This document shows, piece after piece, positions 23,366 through 32,105 of a stretch of 64,000 nt of DNA. A model generated the notes under the pieces. It had not been told where the DNA came from. It saw nothing but the letters and a program-made list of their open reading frames with translations, and did no database searches. The DNA comes from Liquorilactobacillus uvarum DSM 19971 (GTDB lineage Bacteria; Bacillota; Bacilli; Lactobacillales; Lactobacillaceae): NCBI RefSeq assembly GCF_001434935.1, contig NZ_AZEG01000001.1, forward strand, positions 66,914-130,913, read 5' to 3'. Each line of letters starts with the position of its first letter. Position 1 is the stretch's first letter. Position numbers and translations under genes: made by a program.

Positions 23366-23784
23366 AAAGAGCCCTCCATTTTTCTGAACAATTTAATTAA
23401 AAATGATACTTCTTCTGGTTGCAATTTTGCTTCTAATTTTTGAAATATATCATCAAATATTTGATAGCTTTTTTGATAATATTCAACAAGTTTATCGTTC
23501 AGTTCCAAATGATAGATGCGCTTATCCAGAGTTGAATGCCTGCGATATACGACACCCAGTTTTTCAAATTTGCCAATTATGTGTGTCGCACCCGGTTTAG
23601 TAACCTGGGCTAATTTTGCAAATTCTGACAAAGTTGCATTCTTATGTCTATACAAGATATCCAAATAGAACTCATCATTGGGGGTAATATTTTTAAAGGG
23701 TAATGTCAGTTCTTGTTCCCGTTCAAGCTGCTCAGCAACTATTTTATCGTATAGCCTGTAATAGGCCTCTTTCAATTCAGCCAT
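23362..23784 (-). CDS. MarR-family transcriptional regulator
   Basis: 140 residues with a winged helix-turn-helix at about 50-95 (TLSEFAKLAQVTKPGATHII then a beta-wing with RRHSTLDKRIYHLEL). The dimerising helices are at each end. It is cotranscribed with the cation transporter and its promoter holds a near-palindrome at 23813-23830. This makes it a likely repressor of its own operon, sensing either metal or a toxic compound; no clear metal-ligand cluster is evident. Confidence 0.9.
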   Translation of the reverse strand: MAELKEAYYRLYDKIVAEQLEREQELTLPFKNITPNDEFYLDILYRHKNATLSEFAKLAQVTKPGATHIIGKFEKLGVVYRRHSTLDKRIYHLELNDKLVEYYQKSYQIFDDIFQKLEAKLQPEEVSFLIKLFRKMEGSL

Positions 23785-23812
23785 TATTTTCCCTTCTCCT
23801 TTAATAAATAAT

Positions 23813-23830
23813 TTTAGTTAACTTACTAAA
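23813..23830. promoter_or_regulatory. Candidate operator for the MarR-type regulator
   Basis: The 18-base sequence TTTAGTTAACTTACTAAA is an imperfect inverted repeat (TTTAGT ... ACTAAA) about 30 bases upstream of the marR-like start. MarR proteins bind such sites in their own promoter. Binding here is inferred from position and symmetry only. Confidence 0.45.
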
Positions 23831-23903
23831 CTATATTAACGATTTCAATCACAACTGTCAAATCATTTTTAAATGTGTTCCTCACAAATATTAAAATAAT
23901 CAA

Positions 23904-23937
23904 AAAAACCGTAATCGAAATACTTTTTCGACTACGG
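23904..23937 (-). terminator. Terminator after hemH
   Basis: Stem CCGTAGTCGAAA with TTTCGATTACGG, followed on the minus strand by a T7 run. It ends about 60 bases after the hemH stop and insulates the regulator/transporter operon. Confidence 0.85.
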
Positions 23938-23993
23938 CTCACTTAATTATGCTATAACTCAAAAAAAGTGCTCTCAGCTTGATTTACATAACT

Positions 23994-24938
23994 TTATTTT
24001 TGGGTAATCAACTGTTCTAAGACATCAATAAAAGCCTCATCATCATTTAATGCTGGTAACATTTTGAATTCAACTCCGCCACTTTCCAAAAAATATTCAC
24101 GATTTTCAATATCCAACTCATGCAGTGTTTCTAGACAATCAGAAACAAAACTCGGAGATACTATCAGAACTTTCTTGACCCCCTTTGCTGGCAATTCTTT
24201 CAAAGTTGTGTCAGTGGAGGGAGTTAACCATTCGTCCGGCCCAAAACGCGATTGAAATGTTTGCATGTATGGAATACCGTCCAACTGTTTCATAATCAAT
24301 TCAGTTGTTAGATTACAGCGTTCTTGATAAGGATCACCCTTTTTAACATAACTAACGGGAATTCCATGATAAGAAAGAAGAACCTTATCTGGTTTGAATT
24401 CATTATATTCTTTTTTGATCTTGTCCGACAGTGCTTGAATGTATACTTTAGACTCGCAAAAATCAGTAATGATATGTAGTGAGGGAATATATGTTCTTTT
24501 ATAGTAGAAATGATTGATATCATCGACTACTGATCCAACAGTCGTTGTCGAATATTGTGGATAAAGTGGGATAATAGTCAAAGAATCCACATGTTCAAGT
24601 TCAAATGACTCTAGTACATCCGCAATAAAAGGAGCACTGTAACTCATCGCATATTTGACTATATAATCCGGTAGACGATTTTGAAGCTTCTTGGTTTGTT
24701 GTTCAGTATAATACTGCAGCGGTGATCCGTGTTCATCTGACCAAATCTGCTGATATAATTTAGCTGACTTTGCTGGACGATGTGGTAAAATCATCAAATT
24801 CAGAATGGGCTTCCACTTCCATCTAGGCATATCTATAACACGCGGATCACCTAAAAAATGTTTCAGATAAACACGTACGTCTTCTTCTGTTGGCGTTTTG
24901 GGAGTCCCCAAATTTATTAATAAAACTCCTTTTTTCAC
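23994..24938 (-). CDS. hemH: Ferrochelatase / coproporphyrin III ferrochelatase
   Basis: Inserts ferrous iron into a porphyrin (coproporphyrin III in the Gram-positive route). About 314 residues with the N-terminal GVLLINLGTP, catalytic-site SYHGIPVSYVKKGDPYQ (His) and FQSRFGPDEWLTPSTD (Glu). It lacks the C-terminal extension of eukaryotic enzymes. The GTG at 24938 has AAGG 8 bases upstream and is preferred over the ATG at 24944. No other heme-synthesis gene is in the window, and lactobacilli mostly lack the pathway. Confidence 0.93.
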   Translation of the reverse strand: MKKGVLLINLGTPKTPTEEDVRVYLKHFLGDPRVIDMPRWKWKPILNLMILPHRPAKSAKLYQQIWSDEHGSPLQYYTEQQTKKLQNRLPDYIVKYAMSYSAPFIADVLESFELEHVDSLTIIPLYPQYSTTTVGSVVDDINHFYYKRTYIPSLHIITDFCESKVYIQALSDKIKKEYNEFKPDKVLLSYHGIPVSYVKKGDPYQERCNLTTELIMKQLDGIPYMQTFQSRFGPDEWLTPSTDTTLKELPAKGVKKVLIVSPSFVSDCLETLHELDIENREYFLESGGVEFKMLPALNDDEAFIDVLEQLITQK

Positions 24939-25226
24939 ATCCATCACCTTTTCTATCTTTAATCGGCAAATCATTAAACAAAGAGAAAAGAGCAGCTGTT
25001 TGCTAAAATTACGCTGTCTCTCTTCAAATAATAATAAATTTTAAAAATCATATAAATCTCTAAACGAGCATGCAGCTTTATATACATATGCATTGCCACA
25101 AAAGATTTCTTTCTCTACTCGCAAAGTTTAAAAACTGTTAATCTCAATATATCAACAGCTATACAAATTAAATAGGTCTCTAAAAACTAACGACCTCCTC
25201 TACACAGTCGGTTGTTCAAATTTATG
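24939..25226. other. Intergenic region upstream of hemH
   Basis: Contains a hairpin at about 24981-25024 (minus strand AAGAGAGACAGC ... GCTGCTCTTTTCTCTT) followed by a weak T-rich tract, which may end the transcript of the two-gene oxidoreductase unit. The remaining 200 bases are AT-rich with no gene seen. Confidence 0.45.
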
Positions 25227-25913
25227 TCACTTGAAATTTATTCCACGTGCTTGCAATACCATTTGACCTCGTTTTGTTTCCTCAAACCTTGCCAGCAATT
25301 TTTTTAATTCATTTTTTTCAACATTAGCTCCAAAAACTGCACTCCCTGGTTCCATTCTGATTCCCTCTGCTAGCGGTCCTGCATAAAATGGTTCAAAGCC
25401 AAACCTGTCAACTATCTCAGCCGTTTTTTTAACATATTCGTGTTCATCCCCAACAATGGCAATTGCTTTCCTTTTCGCCTGTCCCTGCGGGCGCGCTTCA
25501 TCAAATAAATCATGATATCCCATGTGATTAAAGGCCTTAATAACATGACTTTTTTTGAGAAAATGTGCAACCAGTTCACTTGAAGAATGACGCGGATCTG
25601 TTAAGTCAGGTCTAGGTCCATCAACTTCCCACCAATAATTCATCGCATCGATGACCAATTTTCCGGCCAAAGCTGAAGGCGATAAATTTTGATACTTACC
25701 TAACGGAATCGCTAAGATGATAATATTGGCTTGCTGATAAACGTCACTAGCAGTTGTCGGAACCGCCCCTGGCACCAGGGTTTCAATCGTTAATTCGATT
25801 TTAGCTGAGCTTCCTGACCCCGCTATCAAAACGCGGTATCCTGCAGCTATTGCTAACTGTCCTAGCACCGTGCCTAATTTTCCAGCACCCAAAATTCCGA
25901 GTGTTTCAACCAT
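25227..25913 (-). CDS. NADP oxidoreductase, F420-dependent reductase-like (NAD(P)-binding)
   Basis: 228 residues. The N-terminal Rossmann fold has GILGAGKLGTVLG (GxGxxG) and a second-strand GSGSS typical of NADP(H) binding. IIILAIPLGKY and VIDAMNYWW follow the pattern of the NPD/FNO-like family (pfam F420_oxidored). LAB do not make F420, so the partner is probably a flavin or another acceptor. The stop lies 4 bases after nothing else in the operon; upstream the LLM-type gene ends 4 bases before this ATG, showing cotranscription. Function beyond oxidoreductase is not known. Confidence 0.82.
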   Translation of the reverse strand: MVETLGILGAGKLGTVLGQLAIAAGYRVLIAGSGSSAKIELTIETLVPGAVPTTASDVYQQANIIILAIPLGKYQNLSPSALAGKLVIDAMNYWWEVDGPRPDLTDPRHSSSELVAHFLKKSHVIKAFNHMGYHDLFDEARPQGQAKRKAIAIVGDEHEYVKKTAEIVDRFGFEPFYAGPLAEGIRMEPGSAVFGANVEKNELKKLLARFEETKRGQMVLQARGINFK

Positions 25914-25917
25914 TTTT

Positions 25918-26961
25918 TCACCCCTCAGCTAAGATTTCCCGTACACGTGGAATTACCTTTGTTGCATACAATTCAATCATATGAAGACGAGCTTGTACCG
26001 ACAATTCCCCGGCTCCGTAGGCCAATTCAAAGCGTCCTGCATTCAGCAATTTGATCGTTGCTGCCAATCTTTGCGCAACAGTCTCTGGTGCCCCTGCATA
26101 AATAGAACCCTGCTTAACTTCTTGTTCGAATTGCTCCCGTGACATTGGAACCCAGCCACGCTCTTTTCCGACACGTGCAAGGCTTTTGCGCGTATGTTTC
26201 CAAGCCAATTCAACAGCTTCAGCATCACTATCGGCAATCACACCATGTGAATGAATTCCGACCGGATAAGCTTTTGTACCGAATTTTTGAGATGCCTTTT
26301 GATAAAGCTTAACATAAGGCACAAAACGTCTAGGCGACCCGCCAATTATTGCCAAAATCATCGGAAAACCATAGCGAGCTGCACGAACAACCGATTCAGG
26401 AGAACCGCCGACAGCAACTTGTGTATCTAAACGTCCCTTTTCAGTTTTAGGAAAGACCTCAATCCCATCAAGCGCCGCACGTGTTTTCCCTGACCACGTA
26501 ACTGGTTTCTCGTCTAATAATTTTGAAAAAAGTTCAATCTTTTCTTCAAAAAGCAAATCATAATCACTCAGATCATAACCATACAGCGGAAAGGGTTCTG
26601 TAAATGAACCACGTCCAATCACCACCTGTGCACGTCCGTTAGACAACGCATCAAGTGTCGCGAAACGCTCGTAAACTCTCACTGGATCATCAGAACTAAG
26701 TACAGTTACACCTGAAGCTAATTTAATATGCCTAGTTCGTGTTGCAATTCCTGCAAGCACTGTGTCAGGACTGGAAATTGCATATTCCGGACGATGATGT
26801 TCACCCAATGCAATTACATTAACGCCGAGTCGATCAGCCAATTCTGCTTCTGTAACAACTTGCCGAATAGCTTGTGCTTGCGTCATCAGGTTACCATTTT
26901 CATCAGTTGGCAAATCGCCAAATGAATCCAGTCCAAAGACTATCTTTTGCGGATCAACCAC
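25918..26961 (-). CDS. LLM-class (luciferase-like) flavin-dependent oxidoreductase
   Basis: 347 residues forming a bacterial-luciferase-like TIM barrel. Signatures are ALGEHHRPEYAISSPDTVLAG (flavin pocket), LASGVTVLSSDDPVRVYERFATLDALSNGR cut here into its parts LASGVTVLSSDDPVRVYE and FATLDALSNGR, and the VVIGRGSFTEPFPLYGY segment. Such enzymes use reduced FMN with oxygen or act as flavin reductases; the substrate is unknown. GTG start with GAGGGTGATTTAAA upstream. It is the first gene of a two-gene operon with the reductase-like gene, which might supply reduced flavin. Confidence 0.88.
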   Translation of the reverse strand: MVDPQKIVFGLDSFGDLPTDENGNLMTQAQAIRQVVTEAELADRLGVNVIALGEHHRPEYAISSPDTVLAGIATRTRHIKLASGVTVLSSDDPVRVYERFATLDALSNGRAQVVIGRGSFTEPFPLYGYDLSDYDLLFEEKIELFSKLLDEKPVTWSGKTRAALDGIEVFPKTEKGRLDTQVAVGGSPESVVRAARYGFPMILAIIGGSPRRFVPYVKLYQKASQKFGTKAYPVGIHSHGVIADSDAEAVELAWKHTRKSLARVGKERGWVPMSREQFEQEVKQGSIYAGAPETVAQRLAATIKLLNAGRFELAYGAGELSVQARLHMIELYATKVIPRVREILAEG

Positions 26962-26984
26962 TTTAAATCACCCTCGATTCTTTT

Positions 26985-27037
26985 TAATTACTTTTTATAA
27001 GTATAATTACTTTATTATTTTATTTTGTATATGTCAA
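26985..27037 (-). promoter_or_regulatory. Promoter and repeat elements upstream of the LLM oxidoreductase
   Basis: Minus strand TTGACA (27037-27032), 17 bases, TAAAGT (27014-27009). A 10-base direct repeat TAATTACTTT occurs at 26985-26994 and 27004-27013 (plus strand), the second overlapping the -10. Between them TACTTTTTATAAGTA (26989-27003) is a palindrome resembling boxes used by HxlR-type redox regulators. The regulator identity is speculative. Confidence 0.5.
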
Positions 27038-27238
27038 TTTATCTTGCTTACAATTTGATTTCATCTTCAGAGGAAAACTTAGTGTAAGAAATAAAAGTGT
27101 ACGAGCAGTTGCTAGACTTTGAACATACCAACAAAACGGTGATTATAATTTGAGAGTGACTATGATAGATAACCCATAGTTAATAATAGGAAAATCTGAC
27201 TATTAAACCACGTTAATTTTACTAAGATAAGGTTAAAA

Positions 27239-27282
27239 TAAAGGACTGGTTCAAAGTATAACTTTTGATCCAGTCCTTTATT
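27239..27282 (-). terminator. Terminator after fhs
   Basis: Stem AAAGGACTGG with CCAGTCCTTT plus inner TCAAA/TTTGA-type pairing, flanked by T-rich sequence on both strands (ATTTTATT and TATTTTAACC), so it may work in either direction. About 50 bases after the fhs stop. Confidence 0.8.
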
Positions 27283-27333
27283 TTATTAATTTGTACTTTT
27301 AAATTTTAAAAAAGCACTTAAAATACTGATGCT

Positions 27334-28992
27334 TCAATATAATCCAGAAATTGTCCCATCATCACTAAGCTCCATACCATTTGCAGCTGGAACTTTAGGC
27401 AAACCAGGCATAGTTAGCACATTACCTGTCAGGGCTACAATAAACTGTGCCCCTAATTTTGGCATGAATTCACGAACATGGATTGTAAATTCCTTAGGAG
27501 CACCTAAAGCCTTAGGATTATCCGAAAGCGAATATTGCGTTTTAGCCATACAGACTGGTAAACGATCCCAGCCGAGTTCTTTAAAACGTTTTAATTGACG
27601 CTTCGCCTTAACACCATACTCGACCTTAGCACCGCCATAAATTTCGGTGACGATTTTTTCGATTTTTGTCTCTATTTCATCATTTGCTGCATATAGAGGC
27701 TGGAATTCATTTTTTTGCTCACATTTTTCAAGTACTTTTTTGGCCAGCTCGACTGCCCCTTCGCCGCCTTTTCCCCAAACATTAGCAACAACTGCTGCCG
27801 TATTATCAATTTCGCACAGCCTCTGCAATTCTTCAAGTTCAACTTCAGTATCCGAAGTAAACTGGTTGATTGCAACAACGACTGGAACATTGTATCGCTT
27901 CATACTTGCAATGTGTTTCTGCAAATTAACATAGCCATTTCGCAGCGCATCAATGTTTTCTTCCTCAAGTTTATTTTTACTAACTCCACCATGCATTTTA
28001 AGCGCACGGACAGTTGCAACAATCACAACTGTATCCGGTGTTTTACCAAGAACAGGTGTTTTAATATCCATAAACTTCTCAGCTCCTAAATCAGCTCCAA
28101 AACCAGATTCAGTCAATGTATAATCAGCCAATTTTAATGCTGTCTGTGTTGCAAGAACACTATTGCAACCATGCGCAATATTAGCAAAAGGTCCCCCATG
28201 AATAATTGCAGGAGTATGAGCCAATGTCTGAACAAGATTAGGTTTAATTGCGTCTTTCAGCAAAAGTGCAATTGCACCGGTTACACCCAATTGGTCAACT
28301 GTTACAGGTTCCTTAGCTCCTGTATAGCCAACAACAATCTGACCGATTCTCTTCTTCAAATCAGCAATATCTTCAGCCAGACAAAGAATCGCCATCAATT
28401 CACTTGCAACAGTAATATCAAAGCCGTCTTCACGAGGTATTCCCTGAGTTACGCCCCCAATTCCAATTACAACATGGCGCAATGCACGATCATTGATATC
28501 CAAAACACGTTTCCAAATAACTCGACGCTGATCAATATGCAGTTTATTTCCCTGATAGATATGGTTATCAATTAAAGCAGCCAAGGTATTATTAGCCGTC
28601 GTCAACGCATGCATATCACCTGTAAAATGCAGATTAATATCTTCCATGGGAACAACTTGCGAATATCCACCGCCTGTCGCGCCGCCTTTCATACCCATTA
28701 CGGGGCCTAAGGAAGGCTCACGCAAAGCGATTATAACCTTTTTCTGTAAAAGGCTGAGTGCATCTCCTAATCCGACCGTGACAGTTGATTTTCCTTCTCC
28801 AGCTGGTGTAGGATTGATCGCTGTAACTAAAATCAGCTTTCCTTTTGTCTTTTCTTTAGATGTTACCGGTAATTTGATTTTTGCTTTGTATGTACCGTAC
28901 TGTTCGATGTCATTCTGACCTAATCCGATTTTTTTTGCGACATCAGTTATTTTATTCATTTTATTTTGCTGTGCAATTTCAATATCTTTCAC
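27334..28992 (-). CDS. fhs: Formate-tetrahydrofolate ligase
   Basis: Makes 10-formyl-THF from formate, THF and ATP. The 552-residue length is typical. The ATP-binding P-loop-like motif is [18 protein letters not shown] (about residue 62-79); other family signatures are [20 protein letters not shown] and [14 protein letters not shown] start with AGGAGG about 10 bases upstream. It can use formate from PflB (4824-7082) and supplies one-carbon units for purine and fMet synthesis alongside GlyA. Confidence 0.98.
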   Translation of the reverse strand: MKDIEIAQQNKMNKITDVAKKIGLGQNDIEQYGTYKAKIKLPVTSKEKTKGKLILVTAINPTPAGEGKSTVTVGLGDALSLLQKKVIIALREPSLGPVMGMKGGATGGGYSQVVPMEDINLHFTGDMHALTTANNTLAALIDNHIYQGNKLHIDQRRVIWKRVLDINDRALRHVVIGIGGVTQGIPREDGFDITVASELMAILCLAEDIADLKKRIGQIVVGYTGAKEPVTVDQLGVTGAIALLLKDAIKPNLVQTLAHTPAIIHGGPFANIAHGCNSVLATQTALKLADYTLTESGFGADLGAEKFMDIKTPVLGKTPDTVVIVATVRALKMHGGVSKNKLEEENIDALRNGYVNLQKHIASMKRYNVPVVVAINQFTSDTEVELEELQRLCEIDNTAAVVANVWGKGGEGAVELAKKVLEKCEQKNEFQPLYAANDEIETKIEKIVTEIYGGAKVEYGVKAKRQLKRFKELGWDRLPVCMAKTQYSLSDNPKALGAPKEFTIHVREFMPKLGAQFIVALTGNVLTMPGLPKVPAANGMELSDDGTISGLY

Positions 28993-29139
28993 TGCTTATT
29001 GGCCTCCTGATAAGAAAATTAATAAAAGCACGATCCACAATTAACAGTATAACTTATACATATCTCAAAGTCATTATTTTAGCAGATTTTTGTTTTTATT
29101 TTTACTCTTTAACTATAATTATCGCTAAAAAGGCGAACG

Positions 29140-29520
29140 TTAAAGTGCGGATTCCAAGTTATCATGCAGCTTTTCAGCTGATTTAGAACATAAAAAGAAG
29201 CTGTATGTCTGATACTTTGTCTGAATTGTCAGTTTGGCCTTTTTCCTTGAAATATTTTTAATATCTCTGAGTTTGATCTTCTTTACGTTCTGAGGGATAA
29301 CCGTATGCAATATCAACTCTTCGTGATTCATTTCAACCTTTCTTAATAAAAGTTGTAAAGCAGCCGCACCCAAAAAAACAACCAGTGTAATCAGGGTCCA
29401 GATTTGAAAAACCGTAATCTCAAGCCACAAGATAAAACCAAAAAGTAGTATTATGAAAGTATATGACCAGCAGATAATGCTGGTCGAAAAATCAGGTTGA
29501 TAAAAAAGTTTTTCTTTCAT
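29140..29520 (-). CDS. ebsA: EbsA-like membrane protein
   Basis: About 126 residues: two close hydrophobic segments in the N-terminal half (roughly residues 18-35 and 42-60) followed by a charged, strand-rich cytoplasmic domain. The arrangement and its position beside an RNase H-like gene match the EbsA family of enterococci and lactobacilli, once linked to aggregation-substance expression; the molecular role is unknown. The ATG at 29520 is used, but the nearest GGAGG is 14 bases away, so the start is not secure. Divergent from the RNase H-like gene. Confidence 0.72.
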   Translation of the reverse strand: MKEKLFYQPDFSTSIICWSYTFIILLFGFILWLEITVFQIWTLITLVVFLGAAALQLLLRKVEMNHEELILHTVIPQNVKKIKLRDIKNISRKKAKLTIQTKYQTYSFFLCSKSAEKLHDNLESAL

Positions 29521-29531
29521 TATAATTAAAG

Positions 29532-29951
29532 ATGCCTCCAAAGGATGTGATTTTAACGATTAAATTATATACAGATGCTGCTACACGAGGGAACCCTGGT
29601 CCAAGTGCTGCAGGCGTACTTATTGTTACGGCAGCTGGTCAGCAACAGCTTTTTTATAAATTGCCGCCAACTTCAAATCACCGCGCAGAATTTCTGGCAG
29701 CAATCAAGGGCTTTGAAGCAGTTATCAAGTTTTACGGAAACACTGAAACAATCTTTTTTCACTGTGATAGCAAAATCGTAATCTCAAGTATTGAAAAAAA
29801 ATACAGTAAGTCGTATTCAGAGGAGCTTGCAGCCTTAGCTGCGCTTCAGGAGAAGTGCGAACTTGTTATCAATCGCTGGATTTCAGAAAAAAATAACAAA
29901 GGTGCTCATTATCTAGCTCTTCAGGGATTGCACAAATTTTACCCCGCTTGA
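29532..29951 (+). CDS. Ribonuclease HI-like protein
   Basis: 139 residues with an RNase H fold: Asp15 in KLYTDAATRGNPGPSAAG, Glu53 in NHRAEFLAAIKG and Asp79 in FFHCDSKIVI are three of the four catalytic carboxylates. The fourth, normally Asp in the ADxLA motif, is His126 here (NKGAHYLALQGL). The family resembles B. subtilis YpdQ-type proteins, and activity on RNA/DNA hybrids is uncertain. The ATG at 29532 has only a weak SD. A shared terminator follows at 29973. Confidence 0.82.
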   Translation: MPPKDVILTIKLYTDAATRGNPGPSAAGVLIVTAAGQQQLFYKLPPTSNHRAEFLAAIKGFEAVIKFYGNTETIFFHCDSKIVISSIEKKYSKSYSEELAALAALQEKCELVINRWISEKNNKGAHYLALQGLHKFYPA

Positions 29952-29972
29952 AGTCATTATATACTATATAAT

Positions 29973-30013
29973 AAAAAAACAGGTAATCTCTTAAAGAGAT
30001 TTTCTGTTTTTTT
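29973..30013. terminator. Bidirectional terminator between the RNase H-like gene and the RNA methyltransferase
   Basis: AAACAGGTAATCTC pairs with GAGATTTTCTGTTT around a TTAAA-type loop, with A-run before and T-run after, so it can serve both converging genes. Confidence 0.85.
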
Positions 30014-30021
30014 AAATTAGC

Positions 30022-31164
30022 TTAATGTTTATTTCGTTGGCGTTGACCCCAATATTGGAACAAATCCGTGCGCAAAGATCCATTATATAATTTACGGCGT
30101 TTGCTAGCGCGCTGTCTGTAAAATATTTCAAATTGCAGATCACTCGTTAGAATGTACTTGCTCCATGTTTTTAACGGACGGTACGTATCTCCCATCTGGC
30201 TGTACAACTTGCGGACCTCATCTTGATCGCTCAGGCGTTCACCGTAAGGCGGATTAGCAACAATAGTTCCATTTTCCTTAGTTGTTTTAAAATCTTTTAG
30301 AGCCATCTGTTTGAATTTAATACTATGCAGCAAACCAGCTTCTTGTGCATTCAACTTGGCAATCTCAACCATTCGTTCATTAATATCATAGCCGGAAATA
30401 TCAAGTTCAATATCATAGTCAGCCTGTGCTTCAGCCTCAGCACGTACTTTTTTTGACACCTCAGATGAAACCCATTCCCAACTTTCGCACACGAAACTAC
30501 GATTAAAGCCCGGCGCAATTTTGTGACCAATCATTGCAGCTTCAATCGGAATAGTTCCAGAACCGCAAACAGGATCTACAAATGGCTTTTCCGGATACCA
30601 ATGAGCCAACAGTACAAGTGCGGCGGCCATATTTTCCTTTAACGGAGCTGGGCCTTTTTCGATTCGATAACCACGCTTAAAGAGACTTGAACCGGTTGTA
30701 TCCAAGGTTAAAAGAACATGATTTTTATTGATTGCCACTTCTAATGGGAACTTAGCCCCTGTCTCAGCTAAACGTGTCCGTCGATGATAAACTTCGCTCA
30801 TCTTGTTTACAATGGCCTTCTTAACGATTGCTTGAACATCCGGTACACTGTGCAAAACTGATTTTTGTGACTTGCCTGCCACAGGAAATGCTGCATCTAG
30901 TGCCAAATATTCATCCCAAGGCAATGCTTTTGTTTGCTCGAAAAGTTCATCAAACGTCATAGCCGTAAATTCGGCAACAATTATTTTGACACGATCCGCT
31001 GTCCTAAGCCAAAGATTTGTTTTAATAATGTCTTCGACTGTACCCTGATAACGGACACGGCTATTTTCAACCTTCACATCATCATAGCCTAAGTGCCGTA
31101 GTTCATTTCCTACTAGTCCTTCAATTCCGGCAGCAGCTGTCGCTATTAAATTAAATTTTTTCAT
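30022..31164 (-). CDS. ypsC: Class I SAM-dependent RNA methyltransferase with THUMP domain (YpsC/RlmL type)
   Basis: Predicted 23S rRNA guanine-N2 methyltransferase. About 380 residues: an N-terminal ferredoxin-like/THUMP region (residues ~1-155, start KKFNLIATAAAGIEGLVGNEL), then a Rossmann-fold methyltransferase with VDPVCGSGTIPIEAA (SAM site, about 199-213) and the catalytic NPPYGERL motif (about 308-315), typical of N6-adenine/N2-guanine enzymes. The ATG at 31164 follows GGATTGATT. Synteny with rnpB and gpsB matches B. subtilis ypsC. Confidence 0.92.
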   Translation of the reverse strand: MKKFNLIATAAAGIEGLVGNELRHLGYDDVKVENSRVRYQGTVEDIIKTNLWLRTADRVKIIVAEFTAMTFDELFEQTKALPWDEYLALDAAFPVAGKSQKSVLHSVPDVQAIVKKAIVNKMSEVYHRRTRLAETGAKFPLEVAINKNHVLLTLDTTGSSLFKRGYRIEKGPAPLKENMAAALVLLAHWYPEKPFVDPVCGSGTIPIEAAMIGHKIAPGFNRSFVCESWEWVSSEVSKKVRAEAEAQADYDIELDISGYDINERMVEIAKLNAQEAGLLHSIKFKQMALKDFKTTKENGTIVANPPYGERLSDQDEVRKLYSQMGDTYRPLKTWSKYILTSDLQFEIFYRQRASKRRKLYNGSLRTDLFQYWGQRQRNKH

Positions 31165-31245
31165 AATCAATCCATTCTTTCATTTTTATTTGTAAAATAA
31201 AAAATACTTTTCCATTCAATAATAGATGTCTTCTTTGCAACTAAA

Positions 31246-31285
31246 AAAGAGGTTAAGGCAAAACAATGTTTTGTCCTAACCCCCC
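31246..31285 (-). terminator. Terminator of rnpB
   Basis: Minus strand GGTTAGGACAAAAC pairs with GTTTTGCCTTAACC, followed by CTCTTTTTT. It starts within a few bases of the RNase P RNA 3' end. Confidence 0.88.
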
Positions 31286-31287
31286 TG

Positions 31288-31681
31288 ATATATGTAAGCC
31301 TCTATAAGCCACGTTCCGTACGTCATCCAACTCAGGAGTTGGAATCGGTGGTAATCATCTATCTCCGAATCTATAAGATTCGCCCCCATGATTTGTTCAT
31401 TTCCGTCATGAAGCGCCCCTACCAAAGTTTGGGTTACCTGCTCGTGGGGTTTACCGCGTTCCACCAATACCGTTTCCAATATTGCTTCGTCACTGTGGCA
31501 CTTTCAAGACTACTCAGGCATAGCCGAAACTTTAGCCCTTTTATCTGCCGTTATCCCAATCGGAATACCTTGCCTTATTTTTTCAGCAAGCACGATCACT
31601 ACAAGCATCTCAGCCTGTGCAAGCTTGGACTTTCCTCAGCCTACATAAATGTAAACCGCGATTACCAGAAACCTACATAAA
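31288..31681 (-). ncRNA. rnpB: RNase P RNA, type B
   Basis: Catalytic RNA that matures tRNA 5' ends. The conserved P4/CR-I sequence GAGGAAAGTCCAAGCTTGCA and ACAGGCTGAGATGCTTGTAG lie near the 5' end, and the CR-V/P4 3' strand ACGTGGCTTATAGAGG near the 3' end. Helix P1 can form between TATGTAGG (about 31679-31672) and the CTTACATA at about 31299-31292. The length of about 394 nt and the lack of type A features fit the Bacillus-type form. Ends are estimated from P1 and the terminator. Confidence 0.95.
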
Positions 31682-31696
31682 AAGTTAAATCATTCG

Positions 31697-32038
31697 CTAA
31701 AAGCGATTATCTTGATTCATATCATCATTCAATTGTGCGCCAAAAACATGACGTTCGAGATTGGATAAGCGTTTCAAGATGTCCATATTAGTGACACTGG
31801 CACTAGGCCTTGCCGTCTGTCCGCTTTTGCCAACAGCAAGCTGTTTTGTCAACTCATCTACTTTGCTGACAAGGCGGTCATTTTCCATCTCTAAGCGCTG
31901 TGTTTCTTTAGAATACGTTTCATAATCCTTGATAACGTCATCAAGAAATTCATCCACATCTGCTGGATCATAGCCACGCATCTTTGGTTTAAAATGCTTA
32001 TTAACAATGTCTTTTGGCGTAAAATTTATCTTCTCCAC
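31697..32038 (-). CDS. gpsB: Cell division protein GpsB
   Basis: DivIVA-like coiled-coil protein that couples division and wall synthesis by recruiting class A penicillin-binding proteins. About 113 residues: the membrane-binding N-terminal domain with [20 protein letters not shown] and [14 protein letters not shown], a coiled coil (about 35-70), and a short C-terminal trimerisation helix after a linker. GTG start at 32038 with GAGG 9 bases upstream; an upstream ATG overlaps this SD. It lies near its likely partner gene pbp1A. Confidence 0.95.
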   Translation of the reverse strand: MEKINFTPKDIVNKHFKPKMRGYDPADVDEFLDDVIKDYETYSKETQRLEMENDRLVSKVDELTKQLAVGKSGQTARPSASVTNMDILKRLSNLERHVFGAQLNDDMNQDNRF

Positions 32039-32105
32039 AGAAATGCACCTCATATTCTATTCGAAACTTTCTCAATAACCTTTCTTATTATATCAAATAT
32101 CATTT

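Noticed and set aside
27715-28575. Plus-strand frames of 124 and 134 codons opposite fhs
   Set aside because: Antisense shadows of the fhs gene without ribosome binding sites.
31276-31680. Two open frames of 67 and 113 codons over the RNase P RNA
   Set aside because: The region is clearly rnpB by its conserved P4 sequences; the frames are chance.
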